Shown: positions 9,043 through 17,223 of the stretch, piece after piece
Position numbering within the stretch: the stretch's first letter is position 1
Layout: each line of letters starts with the position of its first letter
Source: an uncultured Rhodospirillales bacterium
GTDB taxonomy: Bacteria; Pseudomonadota; Alphaproteobacteria; Acetobacterales; Acetobacteraceae
NCBI GenBank assembly: GCA_903835235.1
Contig: CAILMF010000026.1
Coordinates: 124,001-188,000 of the forward strand
DNA length: 64,000 bases
Direction of reading: 5' to 3'
The notes under the pieces: model-generated
The model's database searches: none
Seen by the model: the letters and a program-made list of their open reading frames with translations, nothing else
Told to the model about the DNA's origin: nothing
Program-made: the position numbers and the translations under genes

Positions 9043-9532
9043 CGACGGCAGCGGATGCATCGTCGCCCTGTCCGGGTCGATGCAGGCGCACGACGAGGCG
9101 CGACGCAAGGCGATCCAGGTGGAGATCGGCCTGCGCCTGCGCGCCACCCGCCGGCGCTGCGGCCTGAGCCTGCGCGATGTTGCCGAGAAGGTCGGCCTGT
9201 CGATCCAGATGGTCGGCAAGTACGAGCACGGGCAGAGTTCGCCCTACATCAGCGTGCTCTACGCCATGTGCTGCGTGTTCGGGATCAGCGTGACGGAGCT
9301 GCTGGAGGGCATCGACGTGGAACAGCCGCGCCAGGGCGCCTGGACCGCCGGCATCCTGCGCGTCGGCGACCGCGATGCGATCGAGCGCCTGGCGCTGTCC
9401 GACATGTTCGAGCGCATTCCCGACAACACGCTGCGACGCCTGCTGCTGAAGACCGTGGTCCACCTGGCCGAAACCAGCCAGCCCCGGCAGCACGCCGACA
9501 CCCGGGAGCTGGCTGAGCAGGACCAGCAATAA
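9035..9532 (+). CDS. XRE-family helix-turn-helix regulator
   Basis: 165 residues from an ATG that overlaps the previous gene by 8 bases. An HTH_3 domain spans about 26-90: LRATRRRCGLSLRDVAEKVG, then IQMVGKYEHGQSSPYISVLY, with the usual Q/E-rich recognition region. The C-terminal half (RLALSDMFERIPDNTLRRLL) is helical and probably mediates dimerisation. It is the last gene of the EAL/DUF2939 set and may autoregulate it or respond to its state. The ligand and targets are unknown. Confidence 0.85.
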   Translation: MSNDGSGCIVALSGSMQAHDEARRKAIQVEIGLRLRATRRRCGLSLRDVAEKVGLSIQMVGKYEHGQSSPYISVLYAMCCVFGISVTELLEGIDVEQPRQGAWTAGILRVGDRDAIERLALSDMFERIPDNTLRRLLLKTVVHLAETSQPRQHADTRELAEQDQQ

Positions 9533-9540
9533 GCGCCAAG

Positions 9541-9568
9541 CAATGGCAGGGCCGGGCTGCGGCCATTG
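9541..9568. terminator. Hairpin between convergent genes
   Basis: CAATGGC (9541-9547) pairs with GCCATTG (9562-9568) around a GC-rich 14-base loop. It sits between the ends of the XRE gene and the minus-strand acetyltransferase. There is no U-tract, so an intrinsic terminator is only possible. Confidence 0.3.
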
Positions 9569-9589
9569 CCAGGGACCCGACCCTTGGGA

Positions 9590-10108
9590 TCAGCCCGGCA
9601 CGTCCTTGTCGCCACCGCCCAGGCTGCGCTGCAGGTAGACCACGTCCACCCAGCGGCCGAACTTCAGCCCGGCCGCCTTCAGGATGCCGCACTGGCGGAA
9701 CCCCAGCGAGATGTGCAGCCCGATGCTGCCGACATTGTCGCTGTCGCCGACCACCGCGAACATCTGGCGGAAACCGGCGGCCTCGGCGCGGTCCAGCAGC
9801 ACCGCCACCAGCGCCTTGCCCACGCCCTGGCCGCGGATGTCGTCGCGGATATAGATGCTGTCCTCGGCGCTGAACCGATAGGCGCTGCGGTCGCGGAACT
9901 GGGCGTAGTAGGCGTAGCCCGTCACCTCGCCATCCTGCTCGGCCACCAGCCAGGCCCAGCCATGGTCCTGCACCTTCGCCAGCCGAGACGCCATCTCGGC
10001 CTCATCGGGCGCCACCTCCTCGAAGGTGCCGGTGCCATGCTGCACATGGTGCGCGTAGATGGCGGTGATGGCCGGCAGGTCTGCCGGCTGGGCGTCACGG
10101 ATGACCAT
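9590..10108 (-). CDS. GNAT N-acetyltransferase, phosphinothricin acetyltransferase-like
   Basis: 172 residues, the usual length for the family. The N-terminus MVIRDAQPADLPAITAIYAHHV and the acetyl-CoA loop IRGQGVGKALV fit the Pat/Bar group of GNAT enzymes, as do GFRQMFAVVGDSDN and SIGLHISLGF. It would transfer acetyl from acetyl-CoA to a primary amine. Chromosomal homologues often act on methionine sulfone/sulfoximine or phosphinothricin-like amino acids, but the substrate here is not known. The amidase gene lies 45 bases upstream on the same strand. Confidence 0.85.
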   Translation of the reverse strand: MVIRDAQPADLPAITAIYAHHVQHGTGTFEEVAPDEAEMASRLAKVQDHGWAWLVAEQDGEVTGYAYYAQFRDRSAYRFSAEDSIYIRDDIRGQGVGKALVAVLLDRAEAAGFRQMFAVVGDSDNVGSIGLHISLGFRQCGILKAAGLKFGRWVDVVYLQRSLGGGDKDVPG

Positions 10109-10153
10109 GAAGCTTGCCTAAACCAGAACCGGGCAGCCGTGAAGCCGCCCCCA

Positions 10154-11359
10154 TCATGCCAGCCCCAGGCCCCGCGAAACCTGCACGGCCAGTTCCAGCA
10201 ACTGCCGGTCCCGCCCCGGCGCCGCCACCAGCGAAAGCCCGACCGGCGCGCCATCCACCCGGCCCAGCGGCAGGGTGACCTCCGGCAATCCGGCCAGCCC
10301 GGCAATCGCGGTCACGCCCATGGTCGCCTCGCGCACCGCGTTCTGGGCTTCCAGGGAAATGCCCAGCTTCGGCGCCGCAGCCGGCGAGGTCGGGTAGACC
10401 ATCACGGCGCCACCGGCCAGCAGCGCCCGCAGCCGCGCGGTGAACACCCGGCGGAAGGCCCGCCCGGCGGCAGCCTTGGCCGGGTCCATCGCCTTCGCCG
10501 CGGCGAAGCGTTCCTTCACGCCGGGGCCGAAGGCCGGCCCGGCCTGCTCGACCCAGCGGCCCAGCGTGGCCCAGGCTTCTTCCGACTGGGCGCAGCGGAA
10601 ATGCTCGTAAAGCGCGGCCAGCCCCTCGGGTGCCAGCTCAATCGCCAGGGCGCGGCCCAGCACCCCTTCCACCGCGGCCATGCCGGCCCCCAGGGCGCGG
10701 GCGGTGCCGGGGTCGGCGTTGATCCAGGCCTCGTCCACCTTCAGCAGCGGGCCCAGCCCAATGCCGCCGCCGCCACAATTATCCGCCGGCAGCACCACCT
10801 CGCCCACCCGGGCCAGCACGCTGGCCCGGCGCGCGAACCAGCCGCAGGTGTCGTAGCTCGGCCCCAGGGCACAGGCGCCGGCCAGGTTCACCGCGCCCCA
10901 GCTGGGGCGGATGCCGAACACGCCGCAATAGCTGGCGGGAATCCGCACCGAGCCGCCGGTGTCCGACCCCAGCGCGAAATCCACCAGCCCGGCCGAGACC
11001 GCCGCGGCCGACCCGCAGGAGGAGCCGCCGGGGAAACGGTCCGGCGCGGCGGGGTTGAGCGGCGTGCCGTGCCAGACATTCTCTCCGGTCAGGCCATAGG
11101 CCAGCTCGACCGTCTTGGTCTTGCCCACCAGGTCGGCGCCGGCCTGCAACAGGCTGGTCACCACCGGCGCGGTGGCCGGCGCCACGCCATGGGTCCGGCC
11201 CCAGTCCGGGTTGCCGTAGGTGGTGACCTCGCCGGCGACGTCGAACAGGTCCTTCACCGCGAAGGTCAGTCCGCGCAGCGCTCCCTCGGGCGCGCCGGGC
11301 CGCTCGGCCCGCGGCCCGGGGATGAAGGCACCGACGCTGTCATCAGGGGTCGCAGCCAT
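10154..11359 (-). CDS. Amidase-signature family amidase
   Basis: 401 residues. The Ser-cisSer-Lys triad of the amidase signature family can be placed: Lys36 (FAVKDLFD), Ser113 (FPGGSSCGSAAAV) and Ser137 (LGSDTGGSVRIPAS). YDTCGWFARRASVLARVG and the compact C-terminus resemble the indole-acetamide hydrolase/AMI1-like branch and small bacterial amidases. No signal peptide is present. It hydrolyses an amide to acid plus ammonia in the cytoplasm; the substrate is unknown. It is probably co-transcribed with the acetyltransferase downstream. Confidence 0.88.
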   Translation of the reverse strand: MAATPDDSVGAFIPGPRAERPGAPEGALRGLTFAVKDLFDVAGEVTTYGNPDWGRTHGVAPATAPVVTSLLQAGADLVGKTKTVELAYGLTGENVWHGTPLNPAAPDRFPGGSSCGSAAAVSAGLVDFALGSDTGGSVRIPASYCGVFGIRPSWGAVNLAGACALGPSYDTCGWFARRASVLARVGEVVLPADNCGGGGIGLGPLLKVDEAWINADPGTARALGAGMAAVEGVLGRALAIELAPEGLAALYEHFRCAQSEEAWATLGRWVEQAGPAFGPGVKERFAAAKAMDPAKAAAGRAFRRVFTARLRALLAGGAVMVYPTSPAAAPKLGISLEAQNAVREATMGVTAIAGLAGLPEVTLPLGRVDGAPVGLSLVAAPGRDRQLLELAVQVSRGLGLA

Positions 11360-11435
11360 GAGGTAACCCGTTGGTTCGATTCACCCTGAACATGCCGCAG
11401 AAGGAACTTGGCGACAATCTTCTACGGCAACATCC

Positions 11436-12806
11436 CTACCGGGCCCGCAACAGCTCCGGCACCCGCAGCAGGATGAACTCGTTGTTGTCGGCGTCGCCCA
11501 GCCGGCGGCCGGCGCTGAACGGCAGGTTGTTGTCGTTGGCGACGATGATGTGGTCGGCGTCCACCACATGCACGTTCTCGATGGTGAAGAACGGGAAGCG
11601 GAACACGTCGGCCGCCACGGTGGGCGAACGGTCGCCATGGGTCCGCGCCACGCGGTTGGGGTCGCGGATGTCCATCAGGTCGATATGGCCGATCTTGCGG
11701 ACGAAGCCCTCGGAGTCGAGGTTGCCGAGATCCACCAGGTAGACCCGCTTGAACCGCGCCGGGTTCGGGAAGCAGCCCGGCGGGTTGGCGCCCTGGGCGC
11801 AGGCGAAGCTGGGGTCGCCCTCGCCGTCGTCACGCTCGATGATCAGCGCGCGGCGGTCGTCGATCATGTTGAAGTCGCCGATCGAGGCGCCATGGGTCTC
11901 GAAGCGGTACTTCATGCTGCGGCCGGTCCATTCGGCTCGCGCGGTATCCAGCTCCAGGATGCGCAGAAAGCGGCCTTCCGGCGCGCCGGCGGCGGTCAGC
12001 AGCGGCTTTTCCAGCAGCGCATACAGTCGGCGACCGTCCGGCGACTGCGCCATGCCCTCATAGCCACCGCTGCGCTGGCTGCGGAAGGCGACATGCGCGG
12101 CCGGGCTGGCCGGCACCTGCAGCGCGTGGTTGTCGGGGCTGCGGATTTCCTCGCCGTCCAGCCGCGTGCTGATGACGCGCTGCACCCGGCCGGCCAGGTC
12201 GGTCTTGATCAGATACGGGCCGAACTCGTCGCCGAACCAGAAGCCATCGGCCACCGGCTGCATGCTCTCCAGGTCGAAGTCGGCGCCGGTCAGGAAACGG
12301 CTGTTCGACGGGTCGGTGGTGATCGGGAAGGGCACCAGCCGGTTCGGGTCGGACAGGAAGGTGGTGCGTTCCACCGCAACGCGGCCGGTGCGGAAGTCCG
12401 GGCGCACCTTGTGGAACATGAGCAGCGCGTCGCTGGAGTTGCGGCGGTTGCCGAAGCCGTTGTCGGTCAGCACCCAATAGGCGCCAGGCTCGCCCCGCAC
12501 CGGGGAGATGCCGGAAAAGCCCTGTACCGGCTGGCCGGCGAAGGGCAGCGACAGGCCGGTGCCGCGGCCGGCCGGGGCCGGGCCGGTGGTGCCGGGGATG
12601 GCGCCGCGCTGTTCCACCCGCACATTGCCCGGGCCGGTGAAGCGGCCGGAGGTGGCGAAGCCCGGCGGCGCGCCTTCCGGCGGCGCCACGAAGGTGGCGG
12701 CGGGCAGGATCGCGTGGCCGGCGAGGGTCGCCGGAAAGGCCTGGTCGGCCAGGGCCGGGCCAACGGAGCCGGCCAGCAGGCTGGCGGCAAGCAGCAGCGC
12801 ACGCAT
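11436..12806 (-). CDS. Secreted esterase-like activity of phytase family protein
   Basis: 456 residues with a clear signal peptide (MRALLLAASLLAGSVGPALA then DQAF). The mature part matches the phytase-like esterase domain: GFSGISPVRGEPGAYWVLTD, FDLESMQPVADGFWFGDEFG, GGYEGMAQSPDGRRLYALLE and a late NVHVVDADHIIVANDNN. These are beta-propeller-like periplasmic or extracellular proteins, some with phosphodiesterase or phytase activity. A 9-bp hairpin in the leader overlaps the ribosome site GGGGAG (see 12817). Confidence 0.82.
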   Translation of the reverse strand: MRALLLAASLLAGSVGPALADQAFPATLAGHAILPAATFVAPPEGAPPGFATSGRFTGPGNVRVEQRGAIPGTTGPAPAGRGTGLSLPFAGQPVQGFSGISPVRGEPGAYWVLTDNGFGNRRNSSDALLMFHKVRPDFRTGRVAVERTTFLSDPNRLVPFPITTDPSNSRFLTGADFDLESMQPVADGFWFGDEFGPYLIKTDLAGRVQRVISTRLDGEEIRSPDNHALQVPASPAAHVAFRSQRSGGYEGMAQSPDGRRLYALLEKPLLTAAGAPEGRFLRILELDTARAEWTGRSMKYRFETHGASIGDFNMIDDRRALIIERDDGEGDPSFACAQGANPPGCFPNPARFKRVYLVDLGNLDSEGFVRKIGHIDLMDIRDPNRVARTHGDRSPTVAADVFRFPFFTIENVHVVDADHIIVANDNNLPFSAGRRLGDADNNEFILLRVPELLRAR

Positions 12807-12816
12807 CGTTCTATCT

Positions 12817-12839
12817 CCCCAGGGCAGGACGCCCTGGGG
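12817..12839 (-). promoter_or_regulatory. Leader hairpin overlapping the ribosome-binding site of the phytase-like gene
   Basis: CCCCAGGGC and GCCCTGGGG form a perfect 9-bp stem with a 5-base loop. On the minus strand the 3' arm ends in CTGGGG, directly continuous with GGGGAGATAGAACG before the ATG, so the stem covers much of the Shine-Dalgarno sequence. No U-tract follows, so a terminator is less likely. Confidence 0.5.
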
Positions 12840-12888
12840 TTAGCCCGCCACTGTTACAACAACGTGGCATCTGCGTGACGCCTGCCGG

Positions 12889-13050
12889 TCAGATGAACTC
12901 GATCAGCGCGCTCTTGACCGCCAGGGCCGCCAGCGCGGCGCCGACCATCGCCGCGGGGGCGCGCCGCCCCATCCAGGTCATCAGCCAATACATCAGACCA
13001 CCGGCGATCAAGGCCCAGGCCAGCAATTCGGTAGCGGCGATGTCAGACAT
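12889..13050 (-). CDS. Small hydrophobic membrane protein
   Basis: 53 residues beginning MSDIAATELLAWALIAGG. Two hydrophobic stretches (about 9-26 and 33-52) separated by TWMGRRAP predict two short membrane helices. AGAAGGGA lies about 9 bases before the ATG. I recognise no family. It lies between the phytase-like gene and a GNAT gene on the same strand, with 82 and 56 bases on either side. Function unknown. Confidence 0.6.
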   Translation of the reverse strand: MSDIAATELLAWALIAGGLMYWLMTWMGRRAPAAMVGAALAALAVKSALIEFI

Positions 13051-13106
13051 GGCGGTTTCCCTTCTGTTGGATTGCCTGTTTGTAATTAACGGGCAATCTC
13101 CAGCAT

Positions 13107-13793
13107 TCAAGGGGCGGCGCGCAGAGAATTTATCGACCGGCCCACCGCGTCGAAATTGGCCTCCTCCAGCCAGGCCAGGATCGCCTGGCGCCGCGCCGGC
13201 CATTCGTCATCAAGGATCGAGAAGTAGCTGCTGTCCCGCCGGCAGCCCTTCACCACCAGGTGGGCGCGCAACTCACCTTCATGGGTGAAGCCCAGCCGCG
13301 CCGCGGCGCGGCGGCTGGGCGCGTTCAGCGCGTTGCACTTCCACAGCAGGCGCCGATAGCCCAGCGTGCCCATGGCGTGGTCCATCAGCAGGAACATCGC
13401 CTCGGTCGCGGCGCGGCTACGCTGCATCTTCGGGCCGAACCAGATGTTGCCGAGTTCGATCGCGGCATTGCCGGGCTGGATGTCCATCAGCGTCAGCCAG
13501 CCATCCGCGGTGCCGCTGGCCTTCGGCCGCACCGCCCAGGCCATGGGGTCGTGCGTGGTCGCGAAGCCGCCGACGAAGCTGCGCAACGCGGCCTCGGTCG
13601 CGAACGGCCCATAGCCCATATAGGTCCAGCTCTGGTCGCCTTCCGGCGTGCCGGCGGCGCAGGCCTGCCAAAGCTCCGGCACATGCGCGACGCTCAGCGG
13701 CTCCAGCGTCACCGCGCGGCCCTGGTGCGGCACGCGGGCCGGCAGCGGGCGGGGTGTGGTATCCACCGGGGGTCCTACGGAGCGGTCGGTCAT
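13107..13793 (-). CDS. GNAT acetyltransferase, RimJ/RimL-like
   Basis: 228 residues from the ATG giving MTDRSVGPP; a longer frame to 13916 is open but its extra N-terminus is not domain-like. LEPLSVAHVPELWQA starts the fold, ELGNIWFGPKMQRSRAATEA carries the acetyl-CoA-binding region in place of the usual RxxGxG loop, and LLWKCNALNAPSRRAAARLG then GFTHEGELRAH is the typical C-terminal signature of RimL-type enzymes. It probably N-acetylates a protein or small molecule. It is divergent from the ferredoxin reductase gene, with about 110 bases between starts. Confidence 0.82.
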   Translation of the reverse strand: MTDRSVGPPVDTTPRPLPARVPHQGRAVTLEPLSVAHVPELWQACAAGTPEGDQSWTYMGYGPFATEAALRSFVGGFATTHDPMAWAVRPKASGTADGWLTLMDIQPGNAAIELGNIWFGPKMQRSRAATEAMFLLMDHAMGTLGYRRLLWKCNALNAPSRRAAARLGFTHEGELRAHLVVKGCRRDSSYFSILDDEWPARRQAILAWLEEANFDAVGRSINSLRAAP

Positions 13794-13906
13794 GGCGGCT
13801 GGTCCTGCATCGAGTGTGGCAATCCTGCCCCTGCTCTGCGCCAGGTCAAAGCCACTGTCACCCAAGTGTTGCACTTTTCGCCGCATCGCAGCATCTACCC
13901 GGTCCC

Positions 13907-14719
13907 ATGGACTCAATCTCTCCCGCCGCCCCCGCCACCAAGATTCCGCCGGCCTTCTTCGCCGAGAAGGTGACGTGGGTGCACCACTGGACCGACAAGC
14001 TGTTCAGCTTCCGCTGCACGCGCGACACCGCCTGCCGCTTCGTCGCCGGGCAGTTCGCCATGATCGGCCTGATGGTCGAGGGCAAACCCCTGGTGCGCGC
14101 CTATTCCATCGTGTCGGCGCCGTGGGAGGAGGAACTGGAGTTCCTCTCCATCAAGGTCCAGAACGGCCCCCTCACCTCGCGCCTGCAGCACATCCAGCTC
14201 GGCGACACCGTGCTCATCGGCAAGAAGCCGGTCGGCACGCTGCTCACGGAAAACCTGCTGCCCGGCAAGACGCTGTACTTCTTCGCCACCGGCACCGGCC
14301 TGGCCCCGTTCATGAGCCTGATCCGCGAGCCCGAGGTGTACGAGAAGTACGACCGCGTGGTGTTGCAGCACACGGTGCGGGAGGTGGCGGAGCTGGCCTA
14401 CCGCGACTTCATCACCAAGGACCTGCCGGCGCACGAATTCCTCGGCGAGATGGTCGCGCCCAAGCTGCTGTACTACCCGAGCGTGACGCGCGAGCCCTTT
14501 CCGGTGCAACTGCGCAGCACCGCGTTGATCGAGACCGGGCGGATGACCGATGAGCTGGGCCTGCCGCCACTGAACCCGGAGACGGACCGGGTGATGATGT
14601 GCGGCTCGGAGGCGTTCAACGCCGACATGATCCCGCTGCTGGAAGCCCGCGGCTTCACCGAGGGCAACAACAGCACCCCCGGCAGCTACGTGGTCGAAAA
14701 GGCCTTCGTCACCAAGTAG
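13907..14719 (+). CDS. fpr: Ferredoxin--NADP reductase
   Basis: 270 residues, close to the usual 255-275. FAD is bound through RAYSIVSAPWEEELEFLSIK; NADP-binding motifs are FATGTGLAPFMSLI and VMMCGSEAFNADM. The C-terminus ends YVVEKAFVTK, as expected in bacterial Fpr proteins, where the last residues cover the flavin. It moves electrons between NADPH and ferredoxin or flavodoxin in the cytoplasm. The chosen ATG (MDSISPAAP) fits the family length; upstream in-frame codons to 13754 encode nothing conserved. Confidence 0.92.
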   Translation: MDSISPAAPATKIPPAFFAEKVTWVHHWTDKLFSFRCTRDTACRFVAGQFAMIGLMVEGKPLVRAYSIVSAPWEEELEFLSIKVQNGPLTSRLQHIQLGDTVLIGKKPVGTLLTENLLPGKTLYFFATGTGLAPFMSLIREPEVYEKYDRVVLQHTVREVAELAYRDFITKDLPAHEFLGEMVAPKLLYYPSVTREPFPVQLRSTALIETGRMTDELGLPPLNPETDRVMMCGSEAFNADMIPLLEARGFTEGNNSTPGSYVVEKAFVTK

Positions 14720-15356
14720 CCGGCACGGCCCCGCGGGCGGCGCCGTCACCACCTGTTCAGCGAAGCCGCCGCTGGCGCCCCTGGCCCTGGCGCGCCCCGC
14801 CATGCCCGCCGCGCGCCCAGCAGCCAGGCCCCCCCTTTGGCAGCCGGGCAGCGCGCATCAAGGCCGGTTACACGCCCCACCCGCTCACAACGCCGCGAAA
14901 TCTTTCATGGCGTTCATGTCTTTTCAGATGATCTTGCCAAGGCACACATCGCCAAGCCGACCGCCAGAAAGGTCCGGAACGGCCGGTTGTGGTCGGGGCC
15001 ACCCGCCACCCCAGGTTGCATGCGTCGCAACACGCCACCGGAACAACGCGCAACACGCTCAAAACACTGTATTTTATTTAACTCCACCGCCGTCGCGGCA
15101 TCGGCTCCGCCGATCCCGCCGGGAAGCGCATTTTGATCTCGCTATGACAAACATCGCTTTTCAGATTACCTTAATGAAATGTTAACCCCGTAAAAACTTA
15201 CCATAATTTATGGAACACTAGGTTGACGTTGCCCCCCAGTTTTTCCGAATTTGGCAGCACGACCAAGCACCGCTTTCCACCGGGCCAAAGCCCGCGCGGG
15301 GGGCGTCTGCCATGGGCGGCGCACGACCACGGCAACCCCAGAACAAGAGGCACGGG
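14720..15356. other. Intergenic region before the MHS transporter gene
   Basis: No gene is supported. The first 330 bases are GC-rich and carry frames without recognisable content. From about 15060 to 15250 AT content rises, including the perfect palindrome CCATAATTTATGG at 15201-15213. This is probably the promoter region of the transporter gene; the palindrome could be an operator. Confidence 0.45.
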
Positions 15357-17042
15357 ATGGCAACGCACACATCAAGCGACCAGGCGAACCGATCAATGAC
15401 CGCCGAGGAACGGAAGGTCATCATCGCCTCCTCCGCCGGCACCGTGTTCGAATGGTATGATTTCTACCTGTTCGGCTCGCTGGCGGCCATCATCGGCGCC
15501 AAGTTCTTCTCCCAGTTCAACGAGACCACGCGCACCATCTTCGCGCTGCTGGCCTTCGCCGCCGGCTTCCTGGTGCGCCCCTTCGGCGCCCTGGTGTTCG
15601 GCCGCCTGGGCGACATGCTCGGCCGCAAGTGGACCTTCCTGGTCACCATCCTGATCATGGGTGCCTCCACCTTCATCGTCGGCATCCTGCCCACCTCGGA
15701 CCAGATCGGCATTCTCGCGCCGATCATCCTCATCGTGCTGCGCATGCTCCAGGGCCTGGCGCTGGGCGGTGAATACGGCGGCGCCGCCACCTACGTGGCC
15801 GAACACGCCCCGCATGGCCGCCGCGGCTTCTACACCAGTTGGATTCAAACGACGGCCACCGCCGGCCTGTTCCTGTCGCTGCTGGTCATCCTGTTCACCC
15901 AGGAAATCCTGAAGGCGCAGTACGGGCCAACCGCCTTCGCCGACTGGGGCTGGCGCATCCCGTTCCTGATTTCCATCCTGCTGCTCGGCATTTCCCTGTG
16001 GATCCGCCTGCAGCTGAACGAGAGCCCGGCCTTCGCCAAGATGAAGGCGGAAGGCACCCACTCCAAGGCGCCGATCACCGAAGCCTTCTTCGTCTGGAAG
16101 AACGGCAAGGTCGCCCTCTTCGCCCTGCTCGGCCTCACCGCCGGCCAGGCCGTGGTCTGGTATTCCGGCCAGTTCTACGCGCTGTTCTTCCTCGGCAACG
16201 TGCTGAAGGTGGACAGCTACACCGCCAACCTGCTGGTTGCCTGGTCGCTGCTGTTCGGCACCGGCTTCTTCGTGGTGTTCGGCTGGCTGTCCGACAAGAT
16301 CGGCCGCAAGCCCATCATCCTCGGCGGCTGCCTGATCGCGGCGCTGACCTACTTCCCGCTGTTCAACTGGATGGCCGCCACCGCCAACCCCTCCCTGTAT
16401 GAAGCGCAGCAGCGCGTGCAGGTTGTGGTTGCCGCGGACCCCGCGACCTGCTCCTTCCAGTTCAACCCGACCGGCACCCAGAGCTTCACCAACACCTGCG
16501 ACATCGCCAAGGCGGCGCTGGCCCGGGCCTCGGTGCGCTACACCAACGAAGCCACCGCGGCGGGCAGCCCCACCGTGGTCCGCGTGGGTGACACCACCAT
16601 CCAGCCTGGCCCGACCTTCGCGGCCAGCCTGACCGCGGCGCTGGTCTCGGCCGGCTATCCGGCGGCGTCCAACCCCTCGGTGGCCAAGATGAACAGCCCC
16701 TGGGACATCTTCAAGCCGCAGGTCGGCACGCTCATCCTGATCCTGTTCATCCTGGTGCTCTACGTCACCATGGTCTACGGGCCCATCGCCGCGGCGCTGG
16801 TGGAACTCTTCCCCACCCGCATCCGCTACACCTCCATGTCGCTGCCGTACCACATCGGCAATGGCTGGTTCGGCGGCCTGCTGCCGGCCACCGCCTTCGC
16901 CATGAACGCCTCCTCGGGCGACCCCTTCTACGGGTTGTGGTACCCGATCGCGGTTGCCGTCGGCACCTTCGTCATCGGTACCATCTTCATCCCCGAGACC
17001 AAGGACCGCGACATCTTCGCGGAAGAAAACGCCGGCCGCTGA
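15357..17042 (+). CDS. MFS transporter, metabolite:H+ symporter (MHS) family
   Basis: 561 residues from an ATG preceded by AAGAGGCACGGG. Twelve membrane helices are likely. The cytoplasmic signature motifs GRLGDMLGRKWTFL (loop 2-3) and GWLSDKIGRKPII (loop 8-9), plus an early SAGTVFEWYDFYLFG, identify the MHS group (proline/betaine, shikimate, citrate-type proton symporters). An unusually long hydrophilic loop of about 100 residues (roughly 340-445), containing two Cys, interrupts the C-terminal half before KPQVGTLILILFIL. The substrate is unknown. Two hairpins follow the stop. Confidence 0.9.
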   Translation: MATHTSSDQANRSMTAEERKVIIASSAGTVFEWYDFYLFGSLAAIIGAKFFSQFNETTRTIFALLAFAAGFLVRPFGALVFGRLGDMLGRKWTFLVTILIMGASTFIVGILPTSDQIGILAPIILIVLRMLQGLALGGEYGGAATYVAEHAPHGRRGFYTSWIQTTATAGLFLSLLVILFTQEILKAQYGPTAFADWGWRIPFLISILLLGISLWIRLQLNESPAFAKMKAEGTHSKAPITEAFFVWKNGKVALFALLGLTAGQAVVWYSGQFYALFFLGNVLKVDSYTANLLVAWSLLFGTGFFVVFGWLSDKIGRKPIILGGCLIAALTYFPLFNWMAATANPSLYEAQQRVQVVVAADPATCSFQFNPTGTQSFTNTCDIAKAALARASVRYTNEATAAGSPTVVRVGDTTIQPGPTFAASLTAALVSAGYPAASNPSVAKMNSPWDIFKPQVGTLILILFILVLYVTMVYGPIAAALVELFPTRIRYTSMSLPYHIGNGWFGGLLPATAFAMNASSGDPFYGLWYPIAVAVGTFVIGTIFIPETKDRDIFAEENAGR

Positions 17043-17086
17043 GCAATATGCGTTCAGATGCAATCATCTGAACGCATTTCTTGCTC
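17041..17086 (+). terminator. Long hairpin at the end of the MHS transporter gene
   Basis: ATGCGTTCAGATG (17048-17060) pairs perfectly with CATCTGAACGCAT (17065-17077) around CAAT, and GAGCAA/TTGCTC (17041-17046/17081-17086) extends the stem. The inner sequence resembles the hairpin at 56633. The U-tract is weak (TTTCTT). Confidence 0.6.
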
Positions 17087-17163
17087 TGACTGCAATGACT
17101 GCCAGAGCAAGCGGCGTCCAAGTGGCCGCAGCTTGCCCTGAGCGGCCTGCGCTGAAACGGAAC

Positions 17164-17196
17164 AGCGCCGGGGTGCAAGCCCCGGCGCTTTTTCTT
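17164..17196 (+). terminator. Intrinsic terminator
   Basis: AGCGCCGGGG, loop TGCAAG, CCCCGGCGCT, followed by TTTTCTT. A 10-bp perfect stem with a U-tract in the plus direction, downstream of the MHS transporter and facing the end of the minus-strand PhyH gene. Confidence 0.8.
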
Positions 17197-17223
17197 GCCC
17201 GTCCCGTCCCGGCGCTGCCGGGG

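Noticed and set aside
15393-17063. 556-codon minus-strand frame opposite the MHS transporter
   Set aside because: Low-complexity shadow of a high-GC gene; the plus strand has transporter motifs and membrane helices.
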